Below, in pieces: positions 8,631-16,091 of a stretch of 64,000 bases of DNA. Positions within the stretch are counted from its first letter, which is position 1, and the number at the start of each line of letters is the position of its first letter. This DNA is from JAOZPE01 sp964601275 (GTDB lineage Bacteria; Krumholzibacteriota; Krumholzibacteriia; JAJRXK01). Under the pieces are notes generated by a model, which worked only from the letters and a program-made list of their open reading frames with translations, was not told the DNA's origin and did not search any database. The position numbers were made by a program, and so were the translations under genes. The DNA is taken from NCBI GenBank assembly GCA_964601275.1, contig CAZRMV010000008.1:62001-126000 (forward strand), read 5' to 3'.

Positions 8631-8696
8631 GGCCTGACCGGGCCCGCGGCCCCTACTTCGTCAAATTCCGTACTCAGTTGCCCCCAAGGAGAGATC

Positions 8697-9020
8697 ATGT
8701 CCAAACCGGTCGCCGTCGACGCCAAGAGCTTCCCCGAAGAGGTGCTCCAGTCCCAGCAACTCACCATCGTCGACTTCTGGGCCCCGTGGTGCGGACCGTG
8801 TCACATGATCTCGCCGGTGCTCGAGGAGCTGGCCCAGGAGAAGGCGGATCAATTGAAGATCGCCAAGGTGAACGTGGACGAGAACCAGCAGCTGGCCGGC
8901 CAGTACCAGATCATGAGCATTCCGACCTTGCTGTTCTTCAAGGGCGGCCAGGTGGTCGACCAGATGATCGGGGCGGTGTCCAAGGAGAAGATCGTCCAGA
9001 CGGTGGAGAAGCACCTCTAG
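8697..9020 (+). CDS. trxA: Thioredoxin
   Basis: 107 residues, a complete single-domain thioredoxin that reduces protein disulfides in the cytoplasm. The active site FWAPWCGPC has Cys32 and Cys35, and the cis-proline loop reads MSIPTLLFF. No signal peptide is present. AAGGAGAG stands just upstream of the ATG. It is the last plus-strand gene before the dif-like site and has its own promoter. Confidence 0.97.
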   Translation: MSKPVAVDAKSFPEEVLQSQQLTIVDFWAPWCGPCHMISPVLEELAQEKADQLKIAKVNVDENQQLAGQYQIMSIPTLLFFKGGQVVDQMIGAVSKEKIVQTVEKHL

Positions 9021-9160
9021 ACGCAGGCAGCCGCTCGGGGACGAACGGTCCGGTCCGCGAGACCTCCTGGAACGCCTGAATTCCAGCGCCGAAAGCAGTG
9101 GGAGAAAAGAGCTTGGACGGGGAAAGCGACCTGGGCAGCGCGGCTTTGCTGGGAGTGACT

Positions 9161-9188
9161 AGTTAACATAATGTATCTTATGCGCAAT
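9161..9188 (-). other. dif: dif site: XerC/XerD chromosome-dimer resolution site
   Basis: Read on the minus strand, the XerC arm is ATTGCGCATAA (9188-9178), the central region GATACA (9177-9172) and the XerD arm TTATGTTAACT (9171-9161). The E. coli dif arms are GGTGCGCATAA and TTATGTTAAAT, so 9 of 11 and 10 of 11 bases match with the exact 11-6-11 layout. The element is an AT-rich island in GC-rich DNA, lies between convergent trxA and the DUF4870-like gene, and marks the point where gene orientation switches from all plus to mostly minus. XerC and XerD are both encoded in this window. The rest of the gap (9021-9241) holds only weak hairpins such as CTGGAA/TTCCAG at 9067-9086. Confidence 0.88.
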
Positions 9189-9241
9189 TCCATCCGGGGG
9201 CGGTCCTCTCCCGGCGCTGCAGGGCTCCGCCGGATTCTCGA

Positions 9242-9655
9242 CTATCGGGGATCTTCGCCCGGAACCTCGGGCCCGTCGGGTTGGATCGGGATGCGGTCGG
9301 CGTAGTCGTCCAGGATCGGCAGCCGGAATTCCTCCCCGGCCAGGGCCCGGACGAAGCCCACCAGGCTCACCACCAACAGGCCCACGAAGGCGACCAGTTC
9401 CAGCAGGATCTCCAAGAGGAAACCCAGGATGGGGATCCGGCCCAGGGTGTTGCTCACGATGAGCAGGAAGGCGACGATGGCCGCTTCGGCCAAGAGCAGG
9501 GCGAAGGCCTGTTGGCAGTGCCGGGCCAGGAAGGACGATCGGCCCCGGCGGGTCATCGAGTACAGCACCAGCGGACCCACGTAGGCCACCGCGGCCAGCC
9601 AGCGCTGCCGGCTGCCCTCCCCCGTCGACCGTGTGTGTTCCCGCGATGGACTCAT
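9242..9655 (-). CDS. Small DUF4870-like membrane protein
   Basis: 137 residues from the ATG at 9655. Three hydrophobic helices are visible (about WLAAVAYVGPLVLYS, FALLLAEAAIVAFLLIVS, and LLELVAFVGLLVVSLVGFV). The polar loop SFLARHCQQAFALL between helices 1 and 2 resembles the His/Gln-containing loop of DUF4870 (Tic20-like) proteins. Function unknown. It lies 37 bases after the TPR-protein gene on the same strand and is probably cotranscribed with it. It is the first gene right of the dif site. Confidence 0.6.
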   Translation of the reverse strand: MSPSREHTRSTGEGSRQRWLAAVAYVGPLVLYSMTRRGRSSFLARHCQQAFALLLAEAAIVAFLLIVSNTLGRIPILGFLLEILLELVAFVGLLVVSLVGFVRALAGEEFRLPILDDYADRIPIQPDGPEVPGEDPR

Positions 9656-9692
9656 GTTCGCCTCGGGGCGAGGCCGTCCGATGGGGCCGGCG

Positions 9693-10373
9693 TCAGGATG
9701 CGCTGGCGCGGGCCTTGAGGACGGCGATGCGTGTTTCCGCCTCCTGGCGAGCCTGGAAGTCCTGGCTCTCGACCAGGGGTTGCAGCACCGCGATCGCATC
9801 GTCGGTGCGGCCCAGCTTCTCCAGGACCCGGGACTGCGCCATGCGCACGCCGCTCTGCAGCGGGTCGTCCGGATCGAGTTCTTCCAGGAGACCCTTCAGC
9901 AGTTGGGCCGCCTCGTCGTTCTTTCCCTGGGCCTCCAGAGCAAGACCAAGGCCATAGCGCGCGCTGTGGGCGTAGAAGCCGTCGGCTTGTTCGTCGAGGT
10001 ACTTCCGGAAGCTCTCCTCAGCCGCGACATTCTCCCCCAGGGCCAGGTGACAGGCTCCGATGTAGTAGACCGCCGCCTTCCCCTCGGCGGTCCCGCCGTA
10101 GCGGTCGGTCAGCTCCTCGAAACTGGCCAGGGCCTGACCGAAGGCCGCGCCGTTGTACTGCTGGGTGGCCTGGTACATCCTCTGGGACGCCTCCATCCGG
10201 GTCTGCTCCTGGCTGTGCCGGACGTAGATGACTCCCAGCACCACCACCGCCAGGATCAGCACTCCCACCACGACGGAAAGGAATCGCTCCTGCAGAAAGG
10301 AGTAGAATCTCGCCAGGTTCTCGGCGAAGGCGTCATGACGCAATTCCTGCTTGGTGAACTTCTGTCGAGCCAC
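9693..10373 (-). CDS. YfgM-like membrane-anchored TPR protein
   Basis: 226 residues. The GTG at 10373 is chosen because GGAGGT lies about 9 bases upstream, and the product then starts with a short basic cytoplasmic tail (FTKQELRHDAFAENLARFYSF), as in YfgM-type proteins. One membrane helix (about 33-54, FLSVVVGVLILAVVVLGVIYV) is followed by tetratricopeptide helices in the periplasm (SFEELTDRYGGTAEGKAA, YYIGACHLALGENVAAEESFRKY). YfgM associates with the SecYEG translocon and periplasmic chaperones in E. coli; an equivalent role here is inference. It has its own promoter at 10495-10523. Confidence 0.72.
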   Translation of the reverse strand: MARQKFTKQELRHDAFAENLARFYSFLQERFLSVVVGVLILAVVVLGVIYVRHSQEQTRMEASQRMYQATQQYNGAAFGQALASFEELTDRYGGTAEGKAAVYYIGACHLALGENVAAEESFRKYLDEQADGFYAHSARYGLGLALEAQGKNDEAAQLLKGLLEELDPDDPLQSGVRMAQSRVLEKLGRTDDAIAVLQPLVESQDFQARQEAETRIAVLKARASAS

Positions 10374-10494
10374 GCGAATGGACCTCCCCGGCCGGCGGCC
10401 GGCTGCTCCGCGCGGCACCGCGCGCGGGGTTGGTGGTTTGTCGGCCTGGCCGGCGCCGGGCCTCCTTCCGTCGCCGCGAACGCAGCGGTCATCC

Positions 10495-10523
10495 AGCCTA
10501 GACGTTGGGAGCGGGCGGGTCAA
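10495..10523 (-). promoter_or_regulatory. Sigma-70-like promoter for the YfgM-like gene
   Basis: On the minus strand TTGACC (10523-10518), 17 bp spacer, TAGGCT (10500-10495). The -35 lies in the loop of a GC-rich inverted repeat, GGGAGCGGGC/GCCCGCTCCC (about 10507-10536), which could also end transcription coming from tRNA-Arg. The leader to the GTG is about 115 bases. Confidence 0.55.
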
Positions 10524-10547
10524 GGCGCCCGCTCCCCGCGGAGGATC

Positions 10548-10621
10548 TGCCCCAGGCAGGACTCGAACCTGCGACACCAGGTTTAGGAAACCTGTGCTCT
10601 ATCCACCTGAGCTACTGGGGC
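10548..10621 (-). tRNA. tRNA-Arg (anticodon CCT)
   Basis: Acceptor arms GCCCCAG (10621-10615) and CTGGGGC (10555-10549) pair fully, and the anticodon stem CAGGT/ACCTG encloses loop TTCCTAA, giving anticodon CCT for AGG codons. The T-loop is TTCGAGT. CCA is not encoded. The first 10 bases of the tRNA overlap the 3' end of apt, whose TAG stop lies within the tRNA at positions 8-10. It is probably processed from the apt transcript. Confidence 0.95.
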
Positions 10622-11160
10622 TCCTGGATCGTTCCGCCCTCCCCGTAGATGAGGAGCGGATGGATCGGCCAGCGCAACTTCTTCCGGCCGTCAAGATCGG
10701 CCAGTTCCACGATGAAGGCGATCTCCTCCACTTGGCCGCCGGCCTCTTCGGCCAGCTCCGCCGCGGCGGCCGCGGTGCCTCCGGTGGCGAGAAGATCGTC
10801 CAGGACCAGCACCTTCTGCCCCGGCCGCAAGGCGTCGGCGTGGATCTCCACCGTCGCCTCCCCGTATTCCAGGGCGTAGCTGCGGCGCAGCGTCGGCCCG
10901 GGGAGCTTCCCCGCCTTGCGGATGGGCACGAAGCCGGCGCCCAGGGCCAGCGCCAGGGGCGTCCCGAAGAGGAAGCCCCGGCTCTCGATGCCCAGGACCA
11001 TCTCGATCCCCCGATCCCGGTAGCGTTCGGTGAGCCGGTGGATGGTCTCGCCGAAGGCCGCGGGGTCGGCCAACAGCGGAGTGATGTCGCGGAAGAGAAT
11101 CCCTTTCTCCGGGAAATCCGGGATGGACCGGATATGATCCTGCAGACGCACGCGGGGCAT
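10612..11160 (-). CDS. apt: Adenine phosphoribosyltransferase
   Basis: 182 residues. Converts adenine plus PRPP to AMP in purine salvage. The N-terminus RLQDHIRSIPDFPEKGILFRDITPLL and the PRPP-binding loop VLVLDDLLATGGTA are diagnostic, as is GIESRGFLFG. The ATG at 11160 shares its A with the TGA of the NlpD-like gene upstream. The last codons run into tRNA-Arg: the TAG stop is inside the tRNA. The length agrees with the family, so the overlap looks genuine rather than a misread end. Confidence 0.96.
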   Translation of the reverse strand: MPRVRLQDHIRSIPDFPEKGILFRDITPLLADPAAFGETIHRLTERYRDRGIEMVLGIESRGFLFGTPLALALGAGFVPIRKAGKLPGPTLRRSYALEYGEATVEIHADALRPGQKVLVLDDLLATGGTAAAAAELAEEAGGQVEEIAFIVELADLDGRKKLRWPIHPLLIYGEGGTIQEPQ

Positions 11161-11837
11161 CACCTGGAACCTTTCCGGCCCCGGGCGGGCCAGCGGATGT
11201 GGGTGGTGGGATCGACCGCCTTCTGCCCCCGGCGCAGTTCGAAATGGACCGCCGGTTTCTCCGTTTCGATGCCTCCGGCGAGGTAACCCAGGGGCTGTCC
11301 CCGGTACACCGCCTCGTTCACCTCCACCAGGACCCGTGAAGGGTCGCACGGGGAATAGACACTGCGCCATCCCCCGTCGTGTTCGATCACCAGCACCCGG
11401 CCGAAGCCGCTGAGATCTCCCGAGAACCGAACCACTCCCCGCGCGCACGCCCGCAGGACGCTTCCTTTGCGCGCGCGGAGATCGAGACCGGTATGGCGCT
11501 GCTTGATCTTCCGGTGACGGGGGCTCCGCTTCACTCCGAAGCTGGTCACGATATCGCGGCGCTCCAGTCCGCGGATGGGAGGATCCACCCGCACCTCGCC
11601 CTTCCAATGGTCGGACACCCCTCGGGTTCCGCTGAGGACCAGGCGCTGTCCGGGATGGATGAGATCTCCGCGCAGATGATTGTCCCGGCGAATGCGGTCG
11701 ACGGTGGTGGAAAATACGCGGGCAATGCCGAACAAGGTGTCCCCCTTGCGCACCTTCACGAAGATCCCCTCCGCCGGGTGGGCCGGGACGGCGATGGCGA
11801 GAATCCCCAGCAGCGCGATGCACGAGAGGCGACGCAT
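11160..11837 (-). CDS. NlpD-like LysM plus degenerate LytM (M23) protein
   Basis: 225 residues with a signal peptide (MRRLSCIALLGILAIAVPAHPA). A LysM domain (about 26-68, VKVRKGDTLFGIARVFSTTV) binds peptidoglycan. An M23 domain (about 95-220) keeps the three zinc-ligand positions, HTGLDLRA (His and Asp) and the last His of AVHFEL. The two catalytic histidines are replaced: YxHL reads YSPC and HLHF reads AVHF. It therefore probably regulates amidases rather than cutting the wall, like NlpD and EnvC. The surE-pcm-nlpD order of Proteobacteria supports the assignment. It overlaps apt by one base. Confidence 0.82.
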   Translation of the reverse strand: MRRLSCIALLGILAIAVPAHPAEGIFVKVRKGDTLFGIARVFSTTVDRIRRDNHLRGDLIHPGQRLVLSGTRGVSDHWKGEVRVDPPIRGLERRDIVTSFGVKRSPRHRKIKQRHTGLDLRARKGSVLRACARGVVRFSGDLSGFGRVLVIEHDGGWRSVYSPCDPSRVLVEVNEAVYRGQPLGYLAGGIETEKPAVHFELRRGQKAVDPTTHIRWPARGRKGSR

Positions 11838-11878
11838 GCGATCACCGTGGAGCTCCGGCCGAAGTGGAGAAAGTGGAC

Positions 11879-11956
<78 letters not shown>

Positions 11957-11971
11957 ACCTGGACTGCCACC

Positions 11972-12457
11972 CTACCAGAGGTGAAGAACCCCCTGGACCG
12001 CCAACGTCACCACGACCCCGGCCAACAAGACCCCGGCCAGGATGGCCAGGGCGGCGCGGCGGAAGGGAACGTCGAAGAGATAAGCCGCCACCGATCCCGT
12101 CCAGGCGCCCGTCACCGGGAGGGGAATCGCCACGAAAAGGGTCAGTCCGATCGCTCCGTAGCGCCGGACCACGTCGGCTTTTCGCCGCGTTCGTGCGAAC
12201 AGCCAGCGAAAGAAGGTATCAAACGGACCAAAGCGCCGCAACGCCTTTTCCATCCGGCCCAGCAACAGCAGGAAGAAAGGGATAGGCAACATGTTCCCCA
12301 CCACGCTCCAGAAGTAGGCCTGGCCGATCGACATCCCCCCCACCGTGCTGGCCCAGGGAATGGCGCCGCGCAGCTCCAGGATGGGCATGGCCGCGATGAC
12401 CACGGTCGACAGGGGCTGCGGAAGTCCCCCGGCCCAGTGGAGCAGTTCCTCCTTCAC
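11972..12457 (-). CDS. Putative small multidrug-export membrane protein (COG2426 family)
   Basis: 161 residues from a GTG at 12457 that overlaps the pcm stop (GTGA). Four to five hydrophobic segments are visible, with the family signature MPILELRGAIPWA near residue 24 and SIGQAYFWSVVGNMLPIPFFLLLLG after it. RRYGAIGLTLFVAIPLPVTGAWTGS further on is also typical. Family members are annotated as small multidrug exporters, but the activity is poorly documented, so the transport function is uncertain. Confidence 0.78.
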   Translation of the reverse strand: MKEELLHWAGGLPQPLSTVVIAAMPILELRGAIPWASTVGGMSIGQAYFWSVVGNMLPIPFFLLLLGRMEKALRRFGPFDTFFRWLFARTRRKADVVRRYGAIGLTLFVAIPLPVTGAWTGSVAAYLFDVPFRRAALAILAGVLLAGVVVTLAVQGVLHLW

Positions 12458-13143
12458 CCTCGCTCCTTCCGGCGCGCCGGGTCTCCGGGCTCCTCCTCGA
12501 AGCCCTCCGCGCCCACCAGGGGGACGAAACGGCAGGCGCATCCCTCCCGGACGGTGTCCCCCTCTGCCTCCCTGCGGAGGATCTGCAGGGTCTGCAGGTG
12601 CCGGCCTCCCACCGGGGCCACCAGGATGCCGGGGCGTCCGAGCTGCGCGCGCAGCTCCCGGCTGAGAGCGGGCGCGGCGGCGGTGACCAGGATGCGGTCG
12701 AAGGGGGCCTCCGCCAGCCACCCCCGGCTTCCGTCGCCCACGCTCAGGACCACCTCCGGATATCCCAGGGCATCCAGGACGGCCCGGGCGCCCTGGGCCA
12801 GCCTCTCGTGACGTTCGATGCTGTAGACCCGCGCTCCCATCTCGGCCAAGACCGCGGCCTGATATCCACTTCCGGTTCCCACCTCGAGCACTTTCTCACC
12901 CCCGCGGATCTCCAGTTCCTGGCTCATCAGCGCCACCATGAAGGGCTGGCTGAGGGTCTGGCCCTCCTCGATCGGCACGGCCTTGGGCGCATAGGCCTCC
13001 GTGCGACGCGGGGGCGGCAGGAAGAGATGGCGGGGGATGCGCGCCATCGCGGCCAGGACCTTCTCATCGTGGATGCCCTGTCGGCGCAGCTGGTGCTCGA
13101 CCATGCTGAAGCGCGCGGGGGCGAAGGTCCCTACCGGCTCCAT
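12454..13143 (-). CDS. pcm: Protein-L-isoaspartate O-methyltransferase
   Basis: 229 residues. Methylates isoaspartyl residues in damaged proteins using S-adenosylmethionine. The N-terminal motif MVEHQLRRQGIHDEKVLAAM, PRHLFLP, and the SAM-binding EVGTGSGYQAAVLAEM are all present. The ATG at 13143 lies inside the end of surE (13-base overlap). The ~25-residue acidic tail after FVPLVG is longer than in E. coli. The surE-pcm pairing is the classic protein/stress-survival gene pair. Confidence 0.94.
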   Translation of the reverse strand: MEPVGTFAPARFSMVEHQLRRQGIHDEKVLAAMARIPRHLFLPPPRRTEAYAPKAVPIEEGQTLSQPFMVALMSQELEIRGGEKVLEVGTGSGYQAAVLAEMGARVYSIERHERLAQGARAVLDALGYPEVVLSVGDGSRGWLAEAPFDRILVTAAAPALSRELRAQLGRPGILVAPVGGRHLQTLQILRREAEGDTVREGCACRFVPLVGAEGFEEEPGDPARRKERG

Positions 13144-13901
13144 GCGTCCACCAGGTCCTCGCGATGCACCATGGCCTTGTAATCGGTCATGTCCAGGTGA
13201 AGGGGGGTCACGGTGATCCAGCCCGCCGACAGGAGTCCGAAATCGGTGGTCTCGTCGAAACTCGTCTCCACCGGATCGCCCCCGATCCAGTAGTACTTCT
13301 GGCCCCGGGGGTCGATCTTCTCGGTGATGACATCCTGGTAGATGCGCGAGCCCAGCTTGCACATCTTCACCCCTTTCACCGCCTCGACACCGGTCGCCGG
13401 AATGTTCACGTTCAAGAGGCTCTTCTCGTTCAAGCCGGCGCGCAACCAACGCGGGAGAACCACCCGGACGAAGTGCCGCGCCGCCTCGAACTCCTTCTCG
13501 GTGGTACCCCGTGAACCCAGCGAGAGAGCGATGCTGGGGATGCCGCAGATGGTTCCTTCCATCGCCGCGGCGACCGTTCCGCTGTAGTGGATGTCCTCCC
13601 CCATGTTCGGGCCGTGGTTGATGCCCGACAGGACGAAGTCCACCGGCTCCTGCTTGAAGATCGCGCGCAACGCCACCAGGACGCAGTCGGTCGGGGTTCC
13701 CGTGACCGAAAAGCGTCGCTCGCCGTGGTCGCGGATCCGCAGGGGGGCGGTCAAGGTCAACGCGTGCGAGCTGGCGCTCTGTTCCCGATCGGGAGCACAG
13801 ACCGAGATCACCGCTTCGGGCATGCCCGCCCGCAGTTCTTCTTCGAGCAGCCGAAGTCCGGTGGCATGGAAGCCGTCGTCATTACTGAGGAGGATGTGCA
13901 T
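13131..13901 (-). CDS. surE: 5'/3'-nucleotidase SurE
   Basis: 256 residues. SurE dephosphorylates nucleoside monophosphates in a metal-dependent way. The metal-site motifs are visible: LLSNDDGFHATGL at the N-terminus, APDREQSASSHALTL, and VLSGINHGPNMGEDIHYSGTV. It lies 33 bases after the glycosyltransferase gene on the same strand. Confidence 0.96.
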   Translation of the reverse strand: MHILLSNDDGFHATGLRLLEEELRAGMPEAVISVCAPDREQSASSHALTLTAPLRIRDHGERRFSVTGTPTDCVLVALRAIFKQEPVDFVLSGINHGPNMGEDIHYSGTVAAAMEGTICGIPSIALSLGSRGTTEKEFEAARHFVRVVLPRWLRAGLNEKSLLNVNIPATGVEAVKGVKMCKLGSRIYQDVITEKIDPRGQKYYWIGGDPVETSFDETTDFGLLSAGWITVTPLHLDMTDYKAMVHREDLVDAWSR

Positions 13902-13934
13902 CTCGAGCCGTTGTTCCTTCGAAGAAGCCGGAGT

Positions 13935-14684
13935 TCAGCGTCCCGGGTGACGGATCCAGCGGCGGGATCGCCACAGGAGTTTCATGAACCGCAGGGTGTC
14001 GACGAAGGGATGGATCGAACTCTCTTCGTCGTGATACACGGTGCTGATCGGCACGGACGCGATACAGTAACCGAGACGGCCGGCCTTGATCAAGATCTCC
14101 GATTCCAGGTCGTAGCGGCTCGACTCCAGCCGGAGCTCCTCGAGCACCTGGCGGTCGATGAGACGATAGCCCGACTGACTGTCCGGAATGTGGCTGGCGG
14201 CGAGCCGACTCACGATGAACGACATCACCTCGTTGGTCCGCTTGCGCAGCCAGGGCATCGCCTCGTTGTCCGCCATCCGGCTTCCCACCACCACGTCGGC
14301 CCCATCCTCCCAGGCCCGGACGAAGCGTGAGATCTCCTCCGGCAGGTGCTGGCCGTCGGCGTCGAGGGTGATGCAGGCGGGATGTCCCCCCTGCAGGGCG
14401 CGGTCGAACCCGGTCCGCAGGGCCTGCCCCTTCCCCCGGTTGACCTCGTGGCGGATCACCTCCACTCCGAGCTGTTGCGCGGCGTCGAAGGTGGAATCGC
14501 TCGAGCCGTCGTCGACGACCACGGTCTGGATCTCCGGCCGCAGGGACAGAAGGCGCGGCAACAGTGCGGGGAGATGCCGGGCCACGTTGTAGGCGGGAAG
14601 GATCGCAAGGACCGGGGACTCCGCCGTGGCCCTCCGGGCTCGCTTCGGATCGGCCCGCGGGCTGGGTGGCTTCGTGCTATCCAT
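13935..14684 (-). CDS. Family 2 glycosyltransferase, dolichyl-phosphate mannose synthase-like
   Basis: 249 residues from the ATG at 14684, which has AAGGAGAGGG upstream and overlaps the acyltransferase stop by 8 bases. The GT-A fold is evident: VLAILPAYNVARHLPALL, VVVDDGSSDST, ITLDADGQHLPEEI (metal-binding Asp pair) and SGYRLIDRQVLEEL. No C-terminal membrane anchor is apparent. Such enzymes transfer a hexose from a nucleotide sugar to a polyprenyl phosphate or lipid. Its position next to a lipid A-type acyltransferase suggests envelope glycolipid synthesis; donor and acceptor are unknown. Confidence 0.85.
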   Translation of the reverse strand: MDSTKPPSPRADPKRARRATAESPVLAILPAYNVARHLPALLPRLLSLRPEIQTVVVDDGSSDSTFDAAQQLGVEVIRHEVNRGKGQALRTGFDRALQGGHPACITLDADGQHLPEEISRFVRAWEDGADVVVGSRMADNEAMPWLRKRTNEVMSFIVSRLAASHIPDSQSGYRLIDRQVLEELRLESSRYDLESEILIKAGRLGYCIASVPISTVYHDEESSIHPFVDTLRFMKLLWRSRRWIRHPGR

Positions 14685-15525
14685 CGCCCTCTCCTTCCCA
14701 GATCGGGGTGAAGCGGGCCCACTGTTCGGGGGCCCCCGCCACATGATGCTCGAGGTAGGCCACGATCTTCCGCAGTGCCGCCTCCTCCTCGCCGCGTTCG
14801 ATGGTCATGGGCGGCTCCACCCGCAACTCGGTGACGCTGCCCACCCGCCGCCCGAAGACGGGCAGCACCGGCACCCGGGCCTCGGCGGCCAGGCGAAGAT
14901 ACCCGTCGGGAAAACACGCGGGACGCCCGAAGAAGGGAACCTCCTTCCCTCCCGCGGAGAAGCGGCGGTCGCAGAGCAGAACCACCACTTCCCCCCGGCG
15001 CAAGGCTTCGAGCAGTGCGCGGTACGAAGATCCCAGGGGGTGCACGATGATTCCCCGCTTGGCCCGTCGCTGGTTGAAGTACTCGGCGACGCGCCGGGAG
15101 GGATGCTGCATGGCCACGGTGTGGAAGGGCCCGATGTGCTGGGCCAGCCAGGCGCCGCCCATTTCCCACCCGGCCAGATGCGCGGAGACGATGAGCAGAC
15201 CGCTCCCGGCTTCGTGTTTCAGATACTCTCCACCCCGTACCACCCGGTACCGCCGGAGGATCTCCGAGGTGCTGTGATGGGGCAGGCTGACGAACTCGTA
15301 GACGCTGCGGGCGAAGTACTGGAACACCTCGGGAACCATCAGGGGATCGAAGGGGCGTCCCAATGCCTTCTCGATGCCCTGGAGATTGCGGGTGACGATG
15401 CGCACCGTGCCGGGATGGGTCCACCGGAAGATGACCGCGATCGCAGAAGTGATGCGCAGAGCCAGCCACCTCGGCAGCCGGCCGCTCAACCAACCCGCAC
15501 TTGCGTAGAGGATCCAGGCGAGCAC
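14677..15525 (-). CDS. Lipid A biosynthesis acyltransferase (LpxL/HtrB family)
   Basis: 282 residues. Family members add secondary acyl chains to lipid A precursors at the inner membrane. An N-terminal hydrophobic segment is followed by the HX4E catalytic motif in SAHLAGWEMGGAW, then DRRFSAGGKEVPFFG and the C-terminal RFTPIWEGEGDG. The start is a GTG at 15525 with no good ribosome-binding site, so the exact N-terminus is uncertain. It follows tRNA-Pro(GGG) by 40 bases and is probably on the same transcript. Which acyl position is modified cannot be read. Confidence 0.88.
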   Translation of the reverse strand: MLAWILYASAGWLSGRLPRWLALRITSAIAVIFRWTHPGTVRIVTRNLQGIEKALGRPFDPLMVPEVFQYFARSVYEFVSLPHHSTSEILRRYRVVRGGEYLKHEAGSGLLIVSAHLAGWEMGGAWLAQHIGPFHTVAMQHPSRRVAEYFNQRRAKRGIIVHPLGSSYRALLEALRRGEVVVLLCDRRFSAGGKEVPFFGRPACFPDGYLRLAAEARVPVLPVFGRRVGSVTELRVEPPMTIERGEEEAALRKIVAYLEHHVAGAPEQWARFTPIWEGEGDG

Positions 15526-15565
15526 CGGAGCACCGGATCAGAGGTGGGAGGAAGAAGGAAGGAGT

Positions 15566-15642
15566 TGGTCGGGGCGACTGGATTTGAACCAGCGACCACT
15601 TGCCCCCCATGCAAGTGCGCTACCGGACTGCGCCACGCCCCG
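15566..15642 (-). tRNA. tRNA-Pro (anticodon GGG)
   Basis: Acceptor arms CGGGGCG and CGCCCCG, anticodon stem CTTGC/GCAAG with loop ATGGGGG (anticodon GGG), T-loop TTCAAAT, and an encoded CCA at 15568-15566. It lies about 26 bases downstream of the predicted transcription start of its promoter. Confidence 0.95.
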
Positions 15643-15674
15643 ACCCGAGACGGGCAGTTCCCCAGGGGGTGCCA

Positions 15675-15702
15675 AAGATAGCACAGCGGGGGTCATTGGC
15701 AA
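15675..15702 (-). promoter_or_regulatory. Extended -10 promoter for tRNA-Pro(GGG) and the downstream cluster
   Basis: TTGCCA (15702-15697), 16 bp spacer, TATCTT (15680-15675) with TGC directly before the -10, the same extended -10 as the rpsT promoter. It begins 2 bases after the merR stop codon. Confidence 0.65.
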
Positions 15703-15704
15703 GC

Positions 15705-16091
15705 CTACCTCCGGCGTTGCTTTTCCTCTCGCTCCTGCCGGTCCAGGAATTCGAGAATGCCCTGAAGACCGCTACGGACCTCTTCGAGGAGCTTCGTCCG
15801 GGGATCGGCTTCCGGCCGGACGGCGCCGATCGCCTCCTGGTGCGCCTGGCGATCGGCCAACAGGCGGCGGGCGCCGTTGATCTTGTATCCTTCCTCGTAG
15901 AGGAGACGTTTGATCGCCTGGATCTCGTCGATATCCTTCTGACGGTAGCTTCGGTTGCCCGCCCGGTTCTTCTTGGGACGCAGGGTGGGAAATTCCGCTT
16001 CCCAGTACCGGAGCACATGGGGTTTCACCCCGGTCAGGTCGGCGACCTCGCTGATGCTGTAGTAGAGCTTCTTGGGAAGCTCGGCGCTCAT
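15705..16091 (-). CDS. MerR-family transcriptional regulator
   Basis: 128 residues. A winged helix-turn-helix of MerR type fills the first 75 residues (YSISEVADLTGVKPHVLRYW, then NRSYRQKDIDEIQAIKRLLY), followed by a short coiled-coil tail rich in Arg and Glu. There is no effector-binding domain or cysteine cluster. It resembles the small MerR proteins found beside housekeeping genes. The ATG overlaps the gpsA stop (ATGA), so it is the last gene of the DUF512-der-plsY-gpsA operon. Confidence 0.88.
   Translation of the reverse strand: MSAELPKKLYYSISEVADLTGVKPHVLRYWEAEFPTLRPKKNRAGNRSYRQKDIDEIQAIKRLLYEEGYKINGARRLLADRQAHQEAIGAVRPEADPRTKLLEEVRSGLQGILEFLDRQEREEKQRRR

Noticed and set aside
9158..9190. 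AT-rich patch with TATCTT considered as a promoter
   Set aside because: No -35 at a suitable distance and no gene downstream in either direction (the flanking genes converge). It matches dif much better.
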